This document shows positions 8,738-17,194 of a stretch of DNA of 64,000 bases, piece after piece (position 1 is the stretch's first letter; each line of letters begins with the position of its first letter). The stretch is from NCBI RefSeq assembly GCF_032341175.1, contig NZ_CP135435.1:930001-994000 (forward strand). The letters run 5' to 3'. The notes under the pieces were generated by a model. The model was not told where the DNA came from. It saw only the letters and a list, made by a program, of their open reading frames with translations, and ran no database searches. The translations under genes and the position numbers were made by a program. This DNA comes from Bacillus sp. DTU_2020_1000418_1_SI_GHA_SEK_038. GTDB lineage: Bacteria > Bacillota > Bacilli > Bacillales > Cytobacillaceae.

Positions 8738-9652
8738 TTAGATCCTAGATTCATAGATTTTCAGATTTGCGTAAATGGTTTCTAATGTTGGTGCTTGAAT
8801 GCTTGTGGCTTGTGCTTGTTTTAGTAAGTAACCGAAAAAATGGTCTGCTTCGATTGGCAGTCCTTTTTCCATATCTCTTTGTAAGGATGATTTAAATTCA
8901 TAGCCGAGTCGCTGTATTTGAGATAATTGAACTTCTTCAATATTCTCAGCAACAGGTGCGCCAATTGCTCTCATAATGCTGACTGTCTCCATAAGAACTC
9001 TTTCGATCGTTTGAAGGCCGAGCTCCTGTTCGCAAATGGGTCCGCTTGGCGATTGGAATAGAGAGGTGACTCCTGATGCAGTGGTTATAAATAAATATTT
9101 ATGCCACATATCCTGCATGATATTTTCGGATAATCGAAAGTTTGCTTTAGTTCCAGAAAAGGCATCCTGCAGTTTTAAAATACGTTCCGTTTTTTCGCCA
9201 TTTCTTTCTCCAAATACAAGGTCATGGATCGGACTTTTTTGGAGAACTTTTCCGGAGTTATCAAGGGTCGTTTCAATAAAGCATAGTCCCCCAATAACCC
9301 GCTCCTCCCCGAACACATCAATAAGCTTCTCAATATGGGCAATCCCATTAAGAAGTGGGAGGATCATTGTTCGATCTCCGGCATAAGTCCGAATACTTTC
9401 AATGCCGCCATCCAAATGATAAGCCTTCGTTGAAAGGATAATGACATCGAACGGGTCAGCCTTTTCTCCAGATAATAGTGCTTTAGGTTTTAGGCTCAGA
9501 TCCCCGTGTATACTCTCAATGATCAATCCATCACGGTCAAGCTGCTGTTTTCTTTTCTCTCGAACGAGAAAGGTAACATCTTCTCCTTTTTCCACAAGGC
9601 GTCCGCCAAAATACCCGCCAATTGCCCCTGCTCCTACAATCAATATTTTCAT
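8738..9652 (-). CDS. panE: 2-dehydropantoate 2-reductase
   Basis: NADPH-dependent ketopantoate reductase, the step from 2-dehydropantoate to pantoate in pantothenate/CoA synthesis, 304 aa (family norm about 300). The N-terminal Rossmann motif is GAGAIGGYFGGRL (residues 7-19). The central ILSTKAYHL (about 71-79) and the catalytic region MWHKYLFITTASGVTSLF, which contains the conserved lysine, are typical ApbA/PanE C-terminal-domain features. An AGGAGG site precedes the ATG at 9652. A terminator follows. Paralogues acting on other 2-oxoacids exist, so the precise substrate is inferred. Confidence 0.85.
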   Translation of the reverse strand: MKILIVGAGAIGGYFGGRLVEKGEDVTFLVREKRKQQLDRDGLIIESIHGDLSLKPKALLSGEKADPFDVIILSTKAYHLDGGIESIRTYAGDRTMILPLLNGIAHIEKLIDVFGEERVIGGLCFIETTLDNSGKVLQKSPIHDLVFGERNGEKTERILKLQDAFSGTKANFRLSENIMQDMWHKYLFITTASGVTSLFQSPSGPICEQELGLQTIERVLMETVSIMRAIGAPVAENIEEVQLSQIQRLGYEFKSSLQRDMEKGLPIEADHFFGYLLKQAQATSIQAPTLETIYANLKIYESRI

Positions 9653-9752
9653 ATTGTAAAAAACCTCCTAAGTAGATCTGCTTCTGCATCTTCTAGGTTG
9701 TCTTAATATTATAATAATTCATATTGAAGTTTCCATGAAATGAAAAGCACCA

Positions 9753-10520
9753 TTAATTAGTTGCCGGCGGTATGATGACAGGATTAGGATTGAGTGTGCC
9801 GCCTCCATTATAATATTGAGGTACTTTGCCAGGGTGAAACCAGTCCCCGATTTTGATCTGGTTGGAAACCTCAATCGGTTCTTCGATTAAAGGGATAATA
9901 ACGTTCATATGCACTCTTACATTTATATAGACTTCAAGATACGTATTATTAATGCCTGTTTCGACAATCTTTGTTTCTAAATCTGATGTGACATCTCCAA
10001 GGATTTCTAACCTGACAGGGATTTCTGGTCCAAGGTTGGATAGTAACGTCATTTTCGTAGCCATTCCTAATGGGATGTGATAAACAATGCCTTTCGAGCT
10101 TTTTGTTTTTTCTTTGTCGATATTAATATCATTCTTGAAGTTTTCAAGCTGGTCTAAATCTCCGGCTTCAACTAAATCTAAATATTCCTGTACTCTAATC
10201 GTTAATTCCGAAATGACTTTATTATACTGGGGATTAAAGCTGTAGCTGGCTTCACCGGCATTTTCATGCTTTACGATTAATTCATTAATATCTATGCTTT
10301 CTGTAGCTTTTTTGGCAATCGCATCATTTATTGCCTGAACTGCGAATTGGCGGGCTCTCGTTTCGGCGATCCCTATTAATGTTGGCTCTAGATTTTTGTT
10401 TATGATAATAACACTGAAAATGGTCGTTAGGATAAAAATAACAAACGTAATAAGAAAAACATATTTAAAGGGGAGCGGCCCCTTTTTAACAGTCCATCTC
10501 CTTCTTCTTTTAATGAGCAT
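9753..10520 (-). CDS. yunB: Sporulation protein YunB
   Basis: Homologue of B. subtilis YunB, a mother-cell-expressed protein needed for efficient sporulation, 255 aa. It has a short basic N-terminus (LIKRRRRWTVKK), one TM helix at about residues 20-42 (YVFLITFVIFILTTIFSVII) and an extracytoplasmic domain with the family features ETRARQFAVQAINDAI, YHIPLGMATKMTLLSNLGP and IVETGINNTYLEVYI. The start ATG at 10520 follows GGGAGGG with 6 nt spacing. It stands between panE and an uncharacterised gene on the same strand. Recognition is by overall sequence pattern. Confidence 0.85.
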   Translation of the reverse strand: MLIKRRRRWTVKKGPLPFKYVFLITFVIFILTTIFSVIIINKNLEPTLIGIAETRARQFAVQAINDAIAKKATESIDINELIVKHENAGEASYSFNPQYNKVISELTIRVQEYLDLVEAGDLDQLENFKNDINIDKEKTKSSKGIVYHIPLGMATKMTLLSNLGPEIPVRLEILGDVTSDLETKIVETGINNTYLEVYINVRVHMNVIIPLIEEPIEVSNQIKIGDWFHPGKVPQYYNGGGTLNPNPVIIPPATN

Positions 10521-10675
10521 TCAAAACCCTCCCAACTGAGCTGAGCTTGTTTGTCGTTCCTTAAGTTCCACGAAAAAATTGATTCGGGCTTTGTACAAAT
10601 ATATGACCATAACAAGAAAATAAACATGCTCAATTTGTCAGTTTTGAAAGGGTTTTGTAGAATCGTTTAATTTAG

Positions 10676-11296
10676 TCAGCTTTTTCGGAAAATAACTTCC
10701 TGATCTAGCACGACTTCTTTTGGAGGAAACTCCATAGGTGGAGCATATGGAATTAATGCAAAATGGATCTCAGTGAGATCAGATGGCAGAGGAGGAGAGA
10801 TGAGAAAGCCCATCTGTGTATTCCCGCCGCCGCCGCGAGATCCCTTTTTTGCTACCTTATATTCGGTAGGGCCTGTTATTTCAAGCATTAAATGTGGAAT
10901 AATATGTCCAATGTTTTCGTTTTCTTTATTTTTATAATTGATTTCTAACGTTACGATGCTTCCGTGCTCATGCTGCATAGCATGAGTTAAAATATAGTCA
11001 AAATCCCCAACAGTTGATTTTTTCATAATTTGAATGACGCCTAAAAGCTCACCGGGCCCCTCTGGCATGTAAAATGGTCCGCTGCCATCATTTAATTCAT
11101 GCATAAGCCAGCCAATCTCCGAAACCTTCATCTTGTATTTTTGTGACCATTCCTCCAATAATTCAGCAGGAGGGGAATAACGCTTTCCTTTGGCAGCAGC
11201 TTTTCTTTCACATAACAGCCTAATGATTTCTTCGTCAATTTTTTTATAAAAATCGGTGTATTCACTTTTTACTTGTTCAAATTCAGCCCATCCCAT
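10676..11296 (-). CDS. Conserved hypothetical cytosolic protein
   Basis: Unrecognised protein of 206 aa with no signal peptide or TM segment. The start ATG at 11296 follows GGAGG with 8 nt spacing. The N-terminal helix (EYTDFYKKIDEEIIRLLCER, then KAAAKGKRY) resembles the first helix of AroQ-type chorismate mutases (I-D-x-x-I-x-x-L-L-x-x-R), but the rest does not continue that fold. The C-terminal half is rich in beta strands, with a glycine-rich GSRGGGGN turn and the proline-rich PPMEFPPKEVV. It may be a structural or ligand-binding protein. No function is proposed. Confidence 0.55.
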   Translation of the reverse strand: MGWAEFEQVKSEYTDFYKKIDEEIIRLLCERKAAAKGKRYSPPAELLEEWSQKYKMKVSEIGWLMHELNDGSGPFYMPEGPGELLGVIQIMKKSTVGDFDYILTHAMQHEHGSIVTLEINYKNKENENIGHIIPHLMLEITGPTEYKVAKKGSRGGGGNTQMGFLISPPLPSDLTEIHFALIPYAPPMEFPPKEVVLDQEVIFRKS

Positions 11297-11512
11297 TTGA
11301 TAACCTCCACAGTTACATTTATTAATTAGTTTAACAAAATTGGTTAATTAAACCAATTTGTCAATATAAGTGTTTTATTGCAATGCTTGAAAGACAACCA
11401 CCATCAATAAAGCTAAAGTAAAAAAAGATTGTAAGAGTTGAAATATTTCAAATTCAAGCCAATTACAAGTAATATAGGTTATAAAGACATTTTAGATATA
11501 GGAGTGATTACG

Positions 11513-12505
11513 ATGAAGGCAGTAATTCATGCAGAGAAGACTGGTTTAGAGGGACTTACATATAGTGAAATAGCAGCAATGGAGCCAAAGGCGGGAGAAA
11601 TTAAGGTTAAACTTAAAACAGCAGGATTAAATCATCGTGACCTATTTGTTCTTGAGCGCCACAAGTCTACAGAGCCTCCTTTAGTCATTGGTTCCGATGG
11701 GGCTGGAATCGTAGAGGCTGTTGGAGAAGGCGTCACTCTTGTACAAATTGGGGATGAGGTTATGGTAAATCCTGGCCTTGGCTGGAAGGAAAAGAGTGAT
11801 GCTCCGCCTGCAGGATTTGAGATTGTCGGTCATCCTTTCCATGGAACCTTTGGTGAATCTATTATTTTGCCAGAGGAAAATGTAGAGCGAAAACCAGAAT
11901 ATTTAACTTGGGAAGAAGCAGGTGTACTGTCATTGGCAGGTCTGACTGCATACCGTGCATTGTTCACAAGAGGAAAAGTGCAGCCAGGAATGAAGGTGTT
12001 TATTCCGGGAGTAGGGAGCGGGGTTGCTACATTTTTAGTGCAATTCGCTAAAGCTGCCGGGGCTGAAGTATATGTGAGCTCACGTTCGAAGGAGAAATGT
12101 GAGAAGGCGTTAGAAATTGGAGCCCACAGAGCCATTGATAGTCATGAAGATTGGAATACAGCCCTAGAAGGATTGAAGATGGATCTTGTCATTGAATCTG
12201 TTGGAGCCGCTACTTTTAATAAGTCGTTAGAAATTCTCCGGACGGGCGGAACGATTGTGACATTTGGAGCTTCAGCAGGAGATGAAGTCAAAATAAATCT
12301 TCGGACCTTTTTCTATGCCCAGCAAAATCTTCTCGGTTCAACATTAGGAAGTGCGGAAGAATATAAAGAAATGCTGCAATTTATGGAGAGTCACCGAATT
12401 CGGCCTGTTATGGATAAAGTTTTTACCCTTGACCAATTTGAACAAGCTTTTAACAGGATGGAACAAGCTGATCAATTTGGTAAAATTGGCTTTAAAATAA
12501 GCTAA
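11513..12505 (+). CDS. Zinc-type alcohol dehydrogenase / quinone oxidoreductase (YogA-like)
   Basis: MDR-superfamily NAD(P)H-dependent oxidoreductase of 330 aa. The start ATG at 11513 (MKAVIHAEKTGL) is set by AGGAG with 9 nt spacing; the longer frame back to 11438 lacks a ribosome site. The GroES-like N-terminal domain contains GLNHRDLFVLER and GSDGAGIVEAVGEGV. The Rossmann domain has PGVGSGVATFLVQFAKAAGA with a G-x-G-x-x-x motif. The cysteine/histidine cluster of the structural zinc is not evident, so it may be a zinc-free quinone-reductase-like member. The substrate is unknown. Confidence 0.75.
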   Translation: MKAVIHAEKTGLEGLTYSEIAAMEPKAGEIKVKLKTAGLNHRDLFVLERHKSTEPPLVIGSDGAGIVEAVGEGVTLVQIGDEVMVNPGLGWKEKSDAPPAGFEIVGHPFHGTFGESIILPEENVERKPEYLTWEEAGVLSLAGLTAYRALFTRGKVQPGMKVFIPGVGSGVATFLVQFAKAAGAEVYVSSRSKEKCEKALEIGAHRAIDSHEDWNTALEGLKMDLVIESVGAATFNKSLEILRTGGTIVTFGASAGDEVKINLRTFFYAQQNLLGSTLGSAEEYKEMLQFMESHRIRPVMDKVFTLDQFEQAFNRMEQADQFGKIGFKIS

Positions 12506-12513
12506 ACTTCTAG

Positions 12514-12543
12514 AAACACCTCAATCTTTTGGGGTGTTTTTAC
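12514..12543 (+). terminator. Intrinsic terminator after the oxidoreductase
   Basis: Stem AAACACCTCAA (12514-12524) with TTGGGGTGTTT (12529-12539, one T-G pair) and a T run. Confidence 0.85.
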
Positions 12544-12606
12544 GTTAATCGAAAAATAGAATATAATAAAAAGAAGAAAACCAATTATTGAAGGGACAGG
12601 AATCAT

Positions 12607-13350
12607 ATGATAGTCAAAAATGATGAAGAATTAGCAGCTTTAAAGGAAATTGGAAAAATTGTTGCGGTCATCCGCGATGAATTGATTTCACGGACAAAAC
12701 CTGGCGTAACGACGAAAGAACTGGATGATTATGCAGGGGAGCTGTTTGAAAAATACGGTGCGGTATCAGGTCCAAAAGGAGAATATGACTTTCCGGGTTT
12801 TACTTGTATCAGTGTAAATGAGGAAGTGGCACATGGCATCCCGGGAAATCGAATCATAAACGATGGGGACCTAGTCAATATAGATGTTTCTGGATCCAAA
12901 AACGGATTTTTCGCAGATACTGGATTATCGATTGTAGTTGGGAATTCAAATGAAAAGCTGCTTCACCTTTGTGAAACGGCACAGAAGGCATTTGAAGAAG
13001 GCTTGAAAAAGATAAAAGCAGGCTCTAAGCTAAGCACGATCGGAAAAACGGTTAACCGAGTAGCGAATCAGAATGGTTATACCGTTATAAAAAATCTAAC
13101 TGGTCATGGAATTGGAAGATCCCTTCATGAGAAGCCAGACCATATTTTAAACTATTTTGAGCCTTGGGATTCCCAATTGCTGCGCGATGGAATGGTTATC
13201 GCATTCGAACCATTTATCTCTATGGGAGCGGAAGAGGTAATCGAGCTTGGTGACGGCTGGACATTCGTGACGCCTGACAAGAGCCTAGTCGCACAATGTG
13301 AGCATACGATAGTCGTGACAAAAGGGGAGCCGATTATTATTACGAGGTAA
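12607..13350 (+). CDS. map: Methionine aminopeptidase, type I
   Basis: Removes the N-terminal methionine from nascent proteins. At 247 aa it is a short type-I enzyme without the zinc-finger extension, similar to the second B. subtilis enzyme (YflG/MapB). All five metal ligands of the pita-bread fold are present: Asp93 (NIDVSG), Asp104 (FADTG), His167 (GHGIG), Glu201 (FEPF) and Glu232 (CEHTIVV). The substrate-binding His76 (VAHGIPG) is also there. The start ATG at 12607 follows AAGGGA. It is monocistronic and ends at a long terminator hairpin. The housekeeping map next to secY/adk would be elsewhere, so this is probably the accessory copy. Confidence 0.9.
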   Translation: MIVKNDEELAALKEIGKIVAVIRDELISRTKPGVTTKELDDYAGELFEKYGAVSGPKGEYDFPGFTCISVNEEVAHGIPGNRIINDGDLVNIDVSGSKNGFFADTGLSIVVGNSNEKLLHLCETAQKAFEEGLKKIKAGSKLSTIGKTVNRVANQNGYTVIKNLTGHGIGRSLHEKPDHILNYFEPWDSQLLRDGMVIAFEPFISMGAEEVIELGDGWTFVTPDKSLVAQCEHTIVVTKGEPIIITR

Positions 13351-13372
13351 ATTAATTTTTAGGAGAAAATAG

Positions 13373-13390
13373 ATGGCTAAATATAAGTAA
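13373..13390 (+). other. Possible five-codon mini-ORF (MAKYK)
   Basis: AGGAG at 13361-13365 is followed by ATG GCT AAA TAT AAG TAA. Its stop codon overlaps the first bases of the terminator stem. This may be coincidence or a leader-like peptide; nothing downstream clearly depends on it. Confidence 0.25.
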
Positions 13391-13446
13391 ACTTTTTTTC
13401 AGCAAGGAGGCAAGTTCCTCTTGTTGATAAAAGTTTACTTTTTTTG
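13385..13446 (+). terminator. Long two-part terminator hairpin after map
   Basis: Perfect outer stem AAGTAAACTTTT (13385-13396) / AAAAGTTTACTT (13429-13440). The inner stem CAGCAAGGAGG / CCTCTTGTTG has one bulge and hides an AAGGAGG sequence. A T run follows. The stretch from here to the sigma-factor gene at 14044 holds the 52-bp tandem repeats and one promoter but no convincing gene. Confidence 0.8.
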
Positions 13447-13600
13447 TTACACGGAACTTGTTCCACGATATGATATTGGACTAGAAGATAGTATTGAAGT
13501 GCTAATGGAGGATACATGGTGGAATAAGACAATATTCATAGATTTAAAAAAACTATGGGTATGTTTTGATACGATTGAATTGACTTTATTGAGGATGAGA

Positions 13601-13935
13601 CCATGAAAGGTTCATAGTGCGTGTTTTATCCTTCCACTTGCTCAAACGCTTACCATGAAAGGTTCATAGTGCGTGTTTTTTCCTTCCACTGGCTCAAACG
13701 CTTACCATGAAAGGTTCATAGTGCGTGTTTTTTCCTTCCACTGGCTCAAACGCTCACCATGAAAGGTTCATAGAGCGTGTTTTTTCCTTCCACTGACTCA
13801 AACGCTCACCATGAAAGGTTCATAGTGCGTGTTTTTTCCTTCCACTGGCTCAAACGCTTACCATGAAAGGTTCATAGAGCGTGTTTTTCCCTTCTACTGA
13901 CTCAAACGCTCACCATGAAAGCTTCAAAGTGTATA
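13601..13935. repeat. 52-bp tandem repeat, six full copies plus a partial seventh
   Basis: Units begin at 13601, 13653, 13705, 13757, 13809, 13861 and 13913, exactly 52 bp apart, and the last breaks off near 13935. Copies are nearly identical; differences are mostly single-base changes such as AGTGCG/AGAGCG. Each unit opens with the dyad ATGAAAGGTTCAT and ends with CTCAAACGCT. The length is not a multiple of three and the copies share no long frame, so the array is not coding. There are no variable spacers, so it is not a CRISPR array. Confidence 0.95.
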
Positions 13936-13999
13936 CTTTCTAAAATTCACCCAAAAAACTGATAAAAAAAACATTTCACCTTTTTTATTTGATTGGAAC

Positions 14000-14028
14000 G
14001 GAACCTTTTTGCAGCAAATGTGGTCTAA
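14000..14028 (+). promoter_or_regulatory. Putative ECF-type autoregulatory promoter
   Basis: GGAACC (14000-14005) followed after 17 bp by GTCTAA (14023-14028) matches the GGAAC...CGTC-like pattern used by Bacillus extracytoplasmic-function sigma factors. It lies directly upstream of an ECF sigma gene, leaving a very short leader that carries its AAGGGGGG ribosome site. Confidence 0.6.
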
Positions 14029-14043
14029 TGAGCACAAGGGGGG

Positions 14044-14595
14044 ATGATGGTGCTTTCGGAAAATGATGTTCTTCTTGCCCAGAGCGGGAACGAGGAGGCT
14101 TTTATTCGATTAATAAGAAATTGTGAGTCTTCCCTTTATCGAGTGGCGAAGGGGATTCTTAAAGAAGAATTGGATTGTGGGGATGCGATACAGGAAACGA
14201 TATTGAAAAGCTATCATTCTATTTCTAAGCTGAAAAATCCAGCCTATTTCAAAACATGGCTAATTCGGATTTTAATAAATGAATGCAATGATATGTTAAA
14301 GAAAAAGCATAAGAGCTACTCTCTCAATAATATAGAAAACTTGGCAGAACCTCAAAAAGCTGAAAATGAATTTGATGAATTAAGGTCGGCTATTTCGGAG
14401 TTAAACGAAAAACATCGGATGGTTGTCGTATTATTTTATTTTGAAGATTGTTCCATAAAGGATATAGCGCAAGTTCTAAATATTAGGGAAGGCACAGTAA
14501 AATCAAGATTAAACCGTGCACGGGCGCTGCTCGCATCCTATCTTAACCAAGAAAATGAAGAAGGGAGAGATGATAATGGACCACTCAAAATTTGA
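14044..14595 (+). CDS. ECF RNA polymerase sigma factor
   Basis: Sigma-70-family extracytoplasmic-function sigma factor of about 183 aa. Region 2 spans about residues 10-75, with the helix DCGDAIQETILKSYHSISKL and FKTWLIRILINECND. Region 4 spans about 115-170, with LNEKHRMVVVLFYFEDCSIK then DIAQVLNIREGTVKSRLNRA as the HTH that reads the -35. The G-rich ribosome site abuts ATG 14044, so translation may begin at ATG 14047 or GTG 14050. The 3' end overlaps the next gene by 20 nt, and the pairing with a single-TM protein identifies a sigma/anti-sigma module. The promoter at 14000-14028 suggests autoregulation. Confidence 0.85.
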   Translation: MMVLSENDVLLAQSGNEEAFIRLIRNCESSLYRVAKGILKEELDCGDAIQETILKSYHSISKLKNPAYFKTWLIRILINECNDMLKKKHKSYSLNNIENLAEPQKAENEFDELRSAISELNEKHRMVVVLFYFEDCSIKDIAQVLNIREGTVKSRLNRARALLASYLNQENEEGRDDNGPLKI

Positions 14596-15616
14596 CACGA
14601 ACATCAAAAAAATCATACAAGAAGAGGAGTTAGAAGCACCTATTTCAGTTAAAAATCGAGTCCATCACACCCTTTCAAATCTTCCAAAAAAGAAACAATC
14701 CTTTACTTTTCCAATAAAGTATTTATTAAGCGGGGCTGTTTGTATATTCCTTACTATTGGTGCCATTTATTTTTTAACTAATGAAAATACACGCCAACCC
14801 AGTGAAACTAGACTTGCTGAAGAGAAAAATGGCAAAGACGAGAATATCGTTATTCATGATTACCTATATGCTGGAGAAAGTGAACATTGGAGAGCCATAC
14901 ATGAGTTCTATGGAAAAGGAGTATTTGCTAAAAAAAAGGATGGCCGGATTGGCTATAACAGTGAATCAGAAGAATTATTTTACATTGAGTATAAAGGCGA
15001 ATTTGCAGAAATAAAAGGAAAACCCTTATCCTATAGCTATAAAACAACCGCTGGTGGGAGTGGCAGATCATTAGACCAAATGGATAAAAAATCGTTCACA
15101 AATCACTCAGGACCTGATCGTGGAGCAGCGATGATGCAGGAAAATGAAACCGTTGAAGTGACAGTGGAATGGGATGAGAAAAAGGAAACATTCCTACTGC
15201 ACCCTGATAACACAAGGAATTGGAATATAACCCCAACCTTTCCTGCACCATCTGACGGAGGAAATCAATCAATATTAAGAGGCTTAAAAGGGAAGGCCGT
15301 ATATATGGATTTAGATGACATAAAGGCTGGTAAAGCTTACAAAACGCGATGGTTTTTTTGGGGGAAGGGTTTAAAGGAGAATCCAGGGGAACAGCTTAAA
15401 ATAACAGCCACCCAAAAGGATACAGGTAAGCGGATAGAGATGGTTCGTGCTAATAATTGGGAAATTACCCTTCCGCAAACTGAAGATTTAAAGGATGTAC
15501 TAAAAGCACAAGCCTCACAGCATGTGATGATGAACTTTCCATCTTCTGGAGTATGGCGGCTTGATGCCCATATCGGCAACAAGTATTATGCAAGCATTGT
15601 TTTAGAGGTAAAATAA
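14576..15616 (+). CDS. Probable anti-sigma factor, single-pass membrane protein
   Basis: 346 aa from the ATG at 14576, chosen because AAGGGAG (14561-14567) gives 8 nt spacing. Layout: a ~43-residue cytoplasmic N-terminus (MDHSKFDTNIKKIIQEEELE) that could bind the sigma factor, one TM helix at about 46-66 (KYLLSGAVCIFLTIGAIYFL), then a large extracytoplasmic domain of about 280 residues. Its C-terminal part (SGVWRLDAHIGNKYYASIVL) looks like an Ig-type strand motif, possibly DUF4871-like. No canonical zinc-binding HxxxCxxC anti-sigma motif is present. Translational overlap with the ECF gene supports the role. The sensed signal is unknown. Confidence 0.7.
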   Translation: MDHSKFDTNIKKIIQEEELEAPISVKNRVHHTLSNLPKKKQSFTFPIKYLLSGAVCIFLTIGAIYFLTNENTRQPSETRLAEEKNGKDENIVIHDYLYAGESEHWRAIHEFYGKGVFAKKKDGRIGYNSESEELFYIEYKGEFAEIKGKPLSYSYKTTAGGSGRSLDQMDKKSFTNHSGPDRGAAMMQENETVEVTVEWDEKKETFLLHPDNTRNWNITPTFPAPSDGGNQSILRGLKGKAVYMDLDDIKAGKAYKTRWFFWGKGLKENPGEQLKITATQKDTGKRIEMVRANNWEITLPQTEDLKDVLKAQASQHVMMNFPSSGVWRLDAHIGNKYYASIVLEVK

Positions 15617-15618
15617 AG

Positions 15619-15658
15619 CAAAGAATGCCCCCGCTGATTATGAGGGCATTCTTTTTTT
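15619..15658 (+). terminator. Intrinsic terminator of the sigma/anti-sigma operon
   Basis: Stem AAAGAATGCCC (15620-15630) / GGGCATTCTTT (15644-15654) followed by T7. The stop codon of the convergent MFS gene lies inside the loop, so the two 3' ends overlap. Confidence 0.85.
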
Positions 15659-16867
15659 ACTCAAACTTACCCCGGCTATTTCCGAATTTCGGTTCATAGC
15701 GACTAGTAAAATAAATCCACTCACTATTAGGAGCAAACTTGTTGTGAAAAATACAGCAGAAAAGCCAAAATAGCCAGAAATAATTCCTCCCATCACGGGA
15801 CCAATAATGTTTCCGAAAAAGCGCAGGCTTGTGTTATAGCCAAGAACTTCCCCTTGCATGGCGATGGGTGCCTCCTGCCTGATATAAGCAATCCGGACGG
15901 GAATAATACCTCCGATTGTCACGCCAAGAGTAAATCGAATGAGCACCAGCTGCGAATAATTCGTGACAAATCCTCCGGGCAGATAGAAAAGGCCTGCTAG
16001 AAAAAGCAAAATAACTAGAATTTTAATATAGCCGTAGCGGTCGGCAATTTTTCCCCATTTTCTAGCCATTATCAAGTTCCCCAGCCCTCCTGCTGAAAAA
16101 GCAATCCCGGCAAAAAATGCAAGGTTTTCCGTGCCATGAAGCTCACTGACATATAAAGAGAGAATGGGCTGGATGCTAAAGTGAGCCATTTGAATAAGAG
16201 CTGAGATGAGCAAAACGGTTAACAAAACAGGGTGGCGGATAATGTGAAGAATGACTTCCTTACTCGAATAACTTGTTTTCTTATCTTCCTTATTCTGCAG
16301 AATGATTTCTTTAGTAAATAAAACGAGCAGAGCGGAAATAAATATGAAAATCGAAGTCCATTTAAATGTATCAGCATAACCAAATATATCTGCAAGGATA
16401 CCGCCAAGCATAGGCCCCATCAGCGAACCTGTAATACTGCCGGTCTGTAAAGTTCCCATTACCTTTCCTGCAATATGCTTCGGGGTTTGCGTTGAAATAA
16501 ATGCCTGCGACATTGGTATAAAGCCTGTAAAAATCCCCATAAAAAGCCTGAGCATAAAAAGCTGCCAGACAGAAGTAACGTATCCCATGAGGAAAATGGA
16601 TAATCCCATACCTAAGCCTGAAACAATGAGAATTTTCTTTCTCCCGTATAAATCACCAATTCTTCCCCAAATCGGCGAAAAGAGAAAAGCGGCAACAAAG
16701 GTAATGGCAAACGTCCATCCAGACCAATGCTGTACATAAGTCGAAGAAAAATTCCCAAACGTCTTAATGTACAGAGAGATAAATGGCAAAACCATCGTCA
16801 TGCTGCCAGCAACGAAGAAATTGGCGAACCACATTATGAATAAATTCCGTTTTGAATCAGGATTCAT
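15638..16867 (-). CDS. MFS multidrug-efflux-type transporter
   Basis: Major facilitator with 12 predicted TM helices, 409 aa, of the drug:H+ antiporter group. Motif A is GRIGDLYGRKKIL between TM2 and TM3 (residues about 68-80). Motif C-like GSLMGPMLGGILADIFG in TM5 marks it as an exporter. It resembles YitG/TetA-like Bacillus efflux proteins. The start at 16867 has AAAGGA directly in front, which is closer than usual. No regulator adjoins it. The substrate is unknown. Confidence 0.75.
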   Translation of the reverse strand: MNPDSKRNLFIMWFANFFVAGSMTMVLPFISLYIKTFGNFSSTYVQHWSGWTFAITFVAAFLFSPIWGRIGDLYGRKKILIVSGLGMGLSIFLMGYVTSVWQLFMLRLFMGIFTGFIPMSQAFISTQTPKHIAGKVMGTLQTGSITGSLMGPMLGGILADIFGYADTFKWTSIFIFISALLVLFTKEIILQNKEDKKTSYSSKEVILHIIRHPVLLTVLLISALIQMAHFSIQPILSLYVSELHGTENLAFFAGIAFSAGGLGNLIMARKWGKIADRYGYIKILVILLFLAGLFYLPGGFVTNYSQLVLIRFTLGVTIGGIIPVRIAYIRQEAPIAMQGEVLGYNTSLRFFGNIIGPVMGGIISGYFGFSAVFFTTSLLLIVSGFILLVAMNRNSEIAGVSLSKKRMPS

Positions 16868-17194
16868 TCCTTTAAAACACTTCTTTCTTTTTTATTTCGT
16901 TTCCCTAAATATAGTATACATGAGTTTCTGAAAATATGAAAAAATATGCAAAGTGGGTGCTTTTTCAAAGTTTACAGCAGTAAAGTATAAAGGTGTAGGA
17001 TGGGTATGAGAAGGGTTAAATTACTTTATCCAAAAAGCAATATATTGGATATTACAGGGCTAAAGCTATAGTCTAATAGGTTTATTGACAAGTGTAAATA
17101 AATTTTAAAATAATGATTGTTTTATTTTTGTACATGTTTTATAATTCTTAATAGGAAAAAGATTCAGAATATACAACACAAAGGGGGATTTTAT
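16868..17194. other. Intergenic region between MFS and the first AGCS gene
   Basis: AT-rich stretch of 327 bp between divergent genes. A possible vegetative promoter for the symporter gene is TTGACA at 17085-17090 with TAAAAT/AATAAT around 17106-17114. The ribosome site AAGGGGG at 17181-17187 serves the TTG start. No other structure was noticed. Confidence 0.45.

Noticed and set aside
13421..13606. 61-aa ORF starting with TTG
   Set aside because: It begins inside the map terminator hairpin, ends in the first tandem repeat and shows no family features.
13601..13935. CRISPR array
   Set aside because: The whole 52-bp unit repeats without unique spacers, and no cas gene is in the window.
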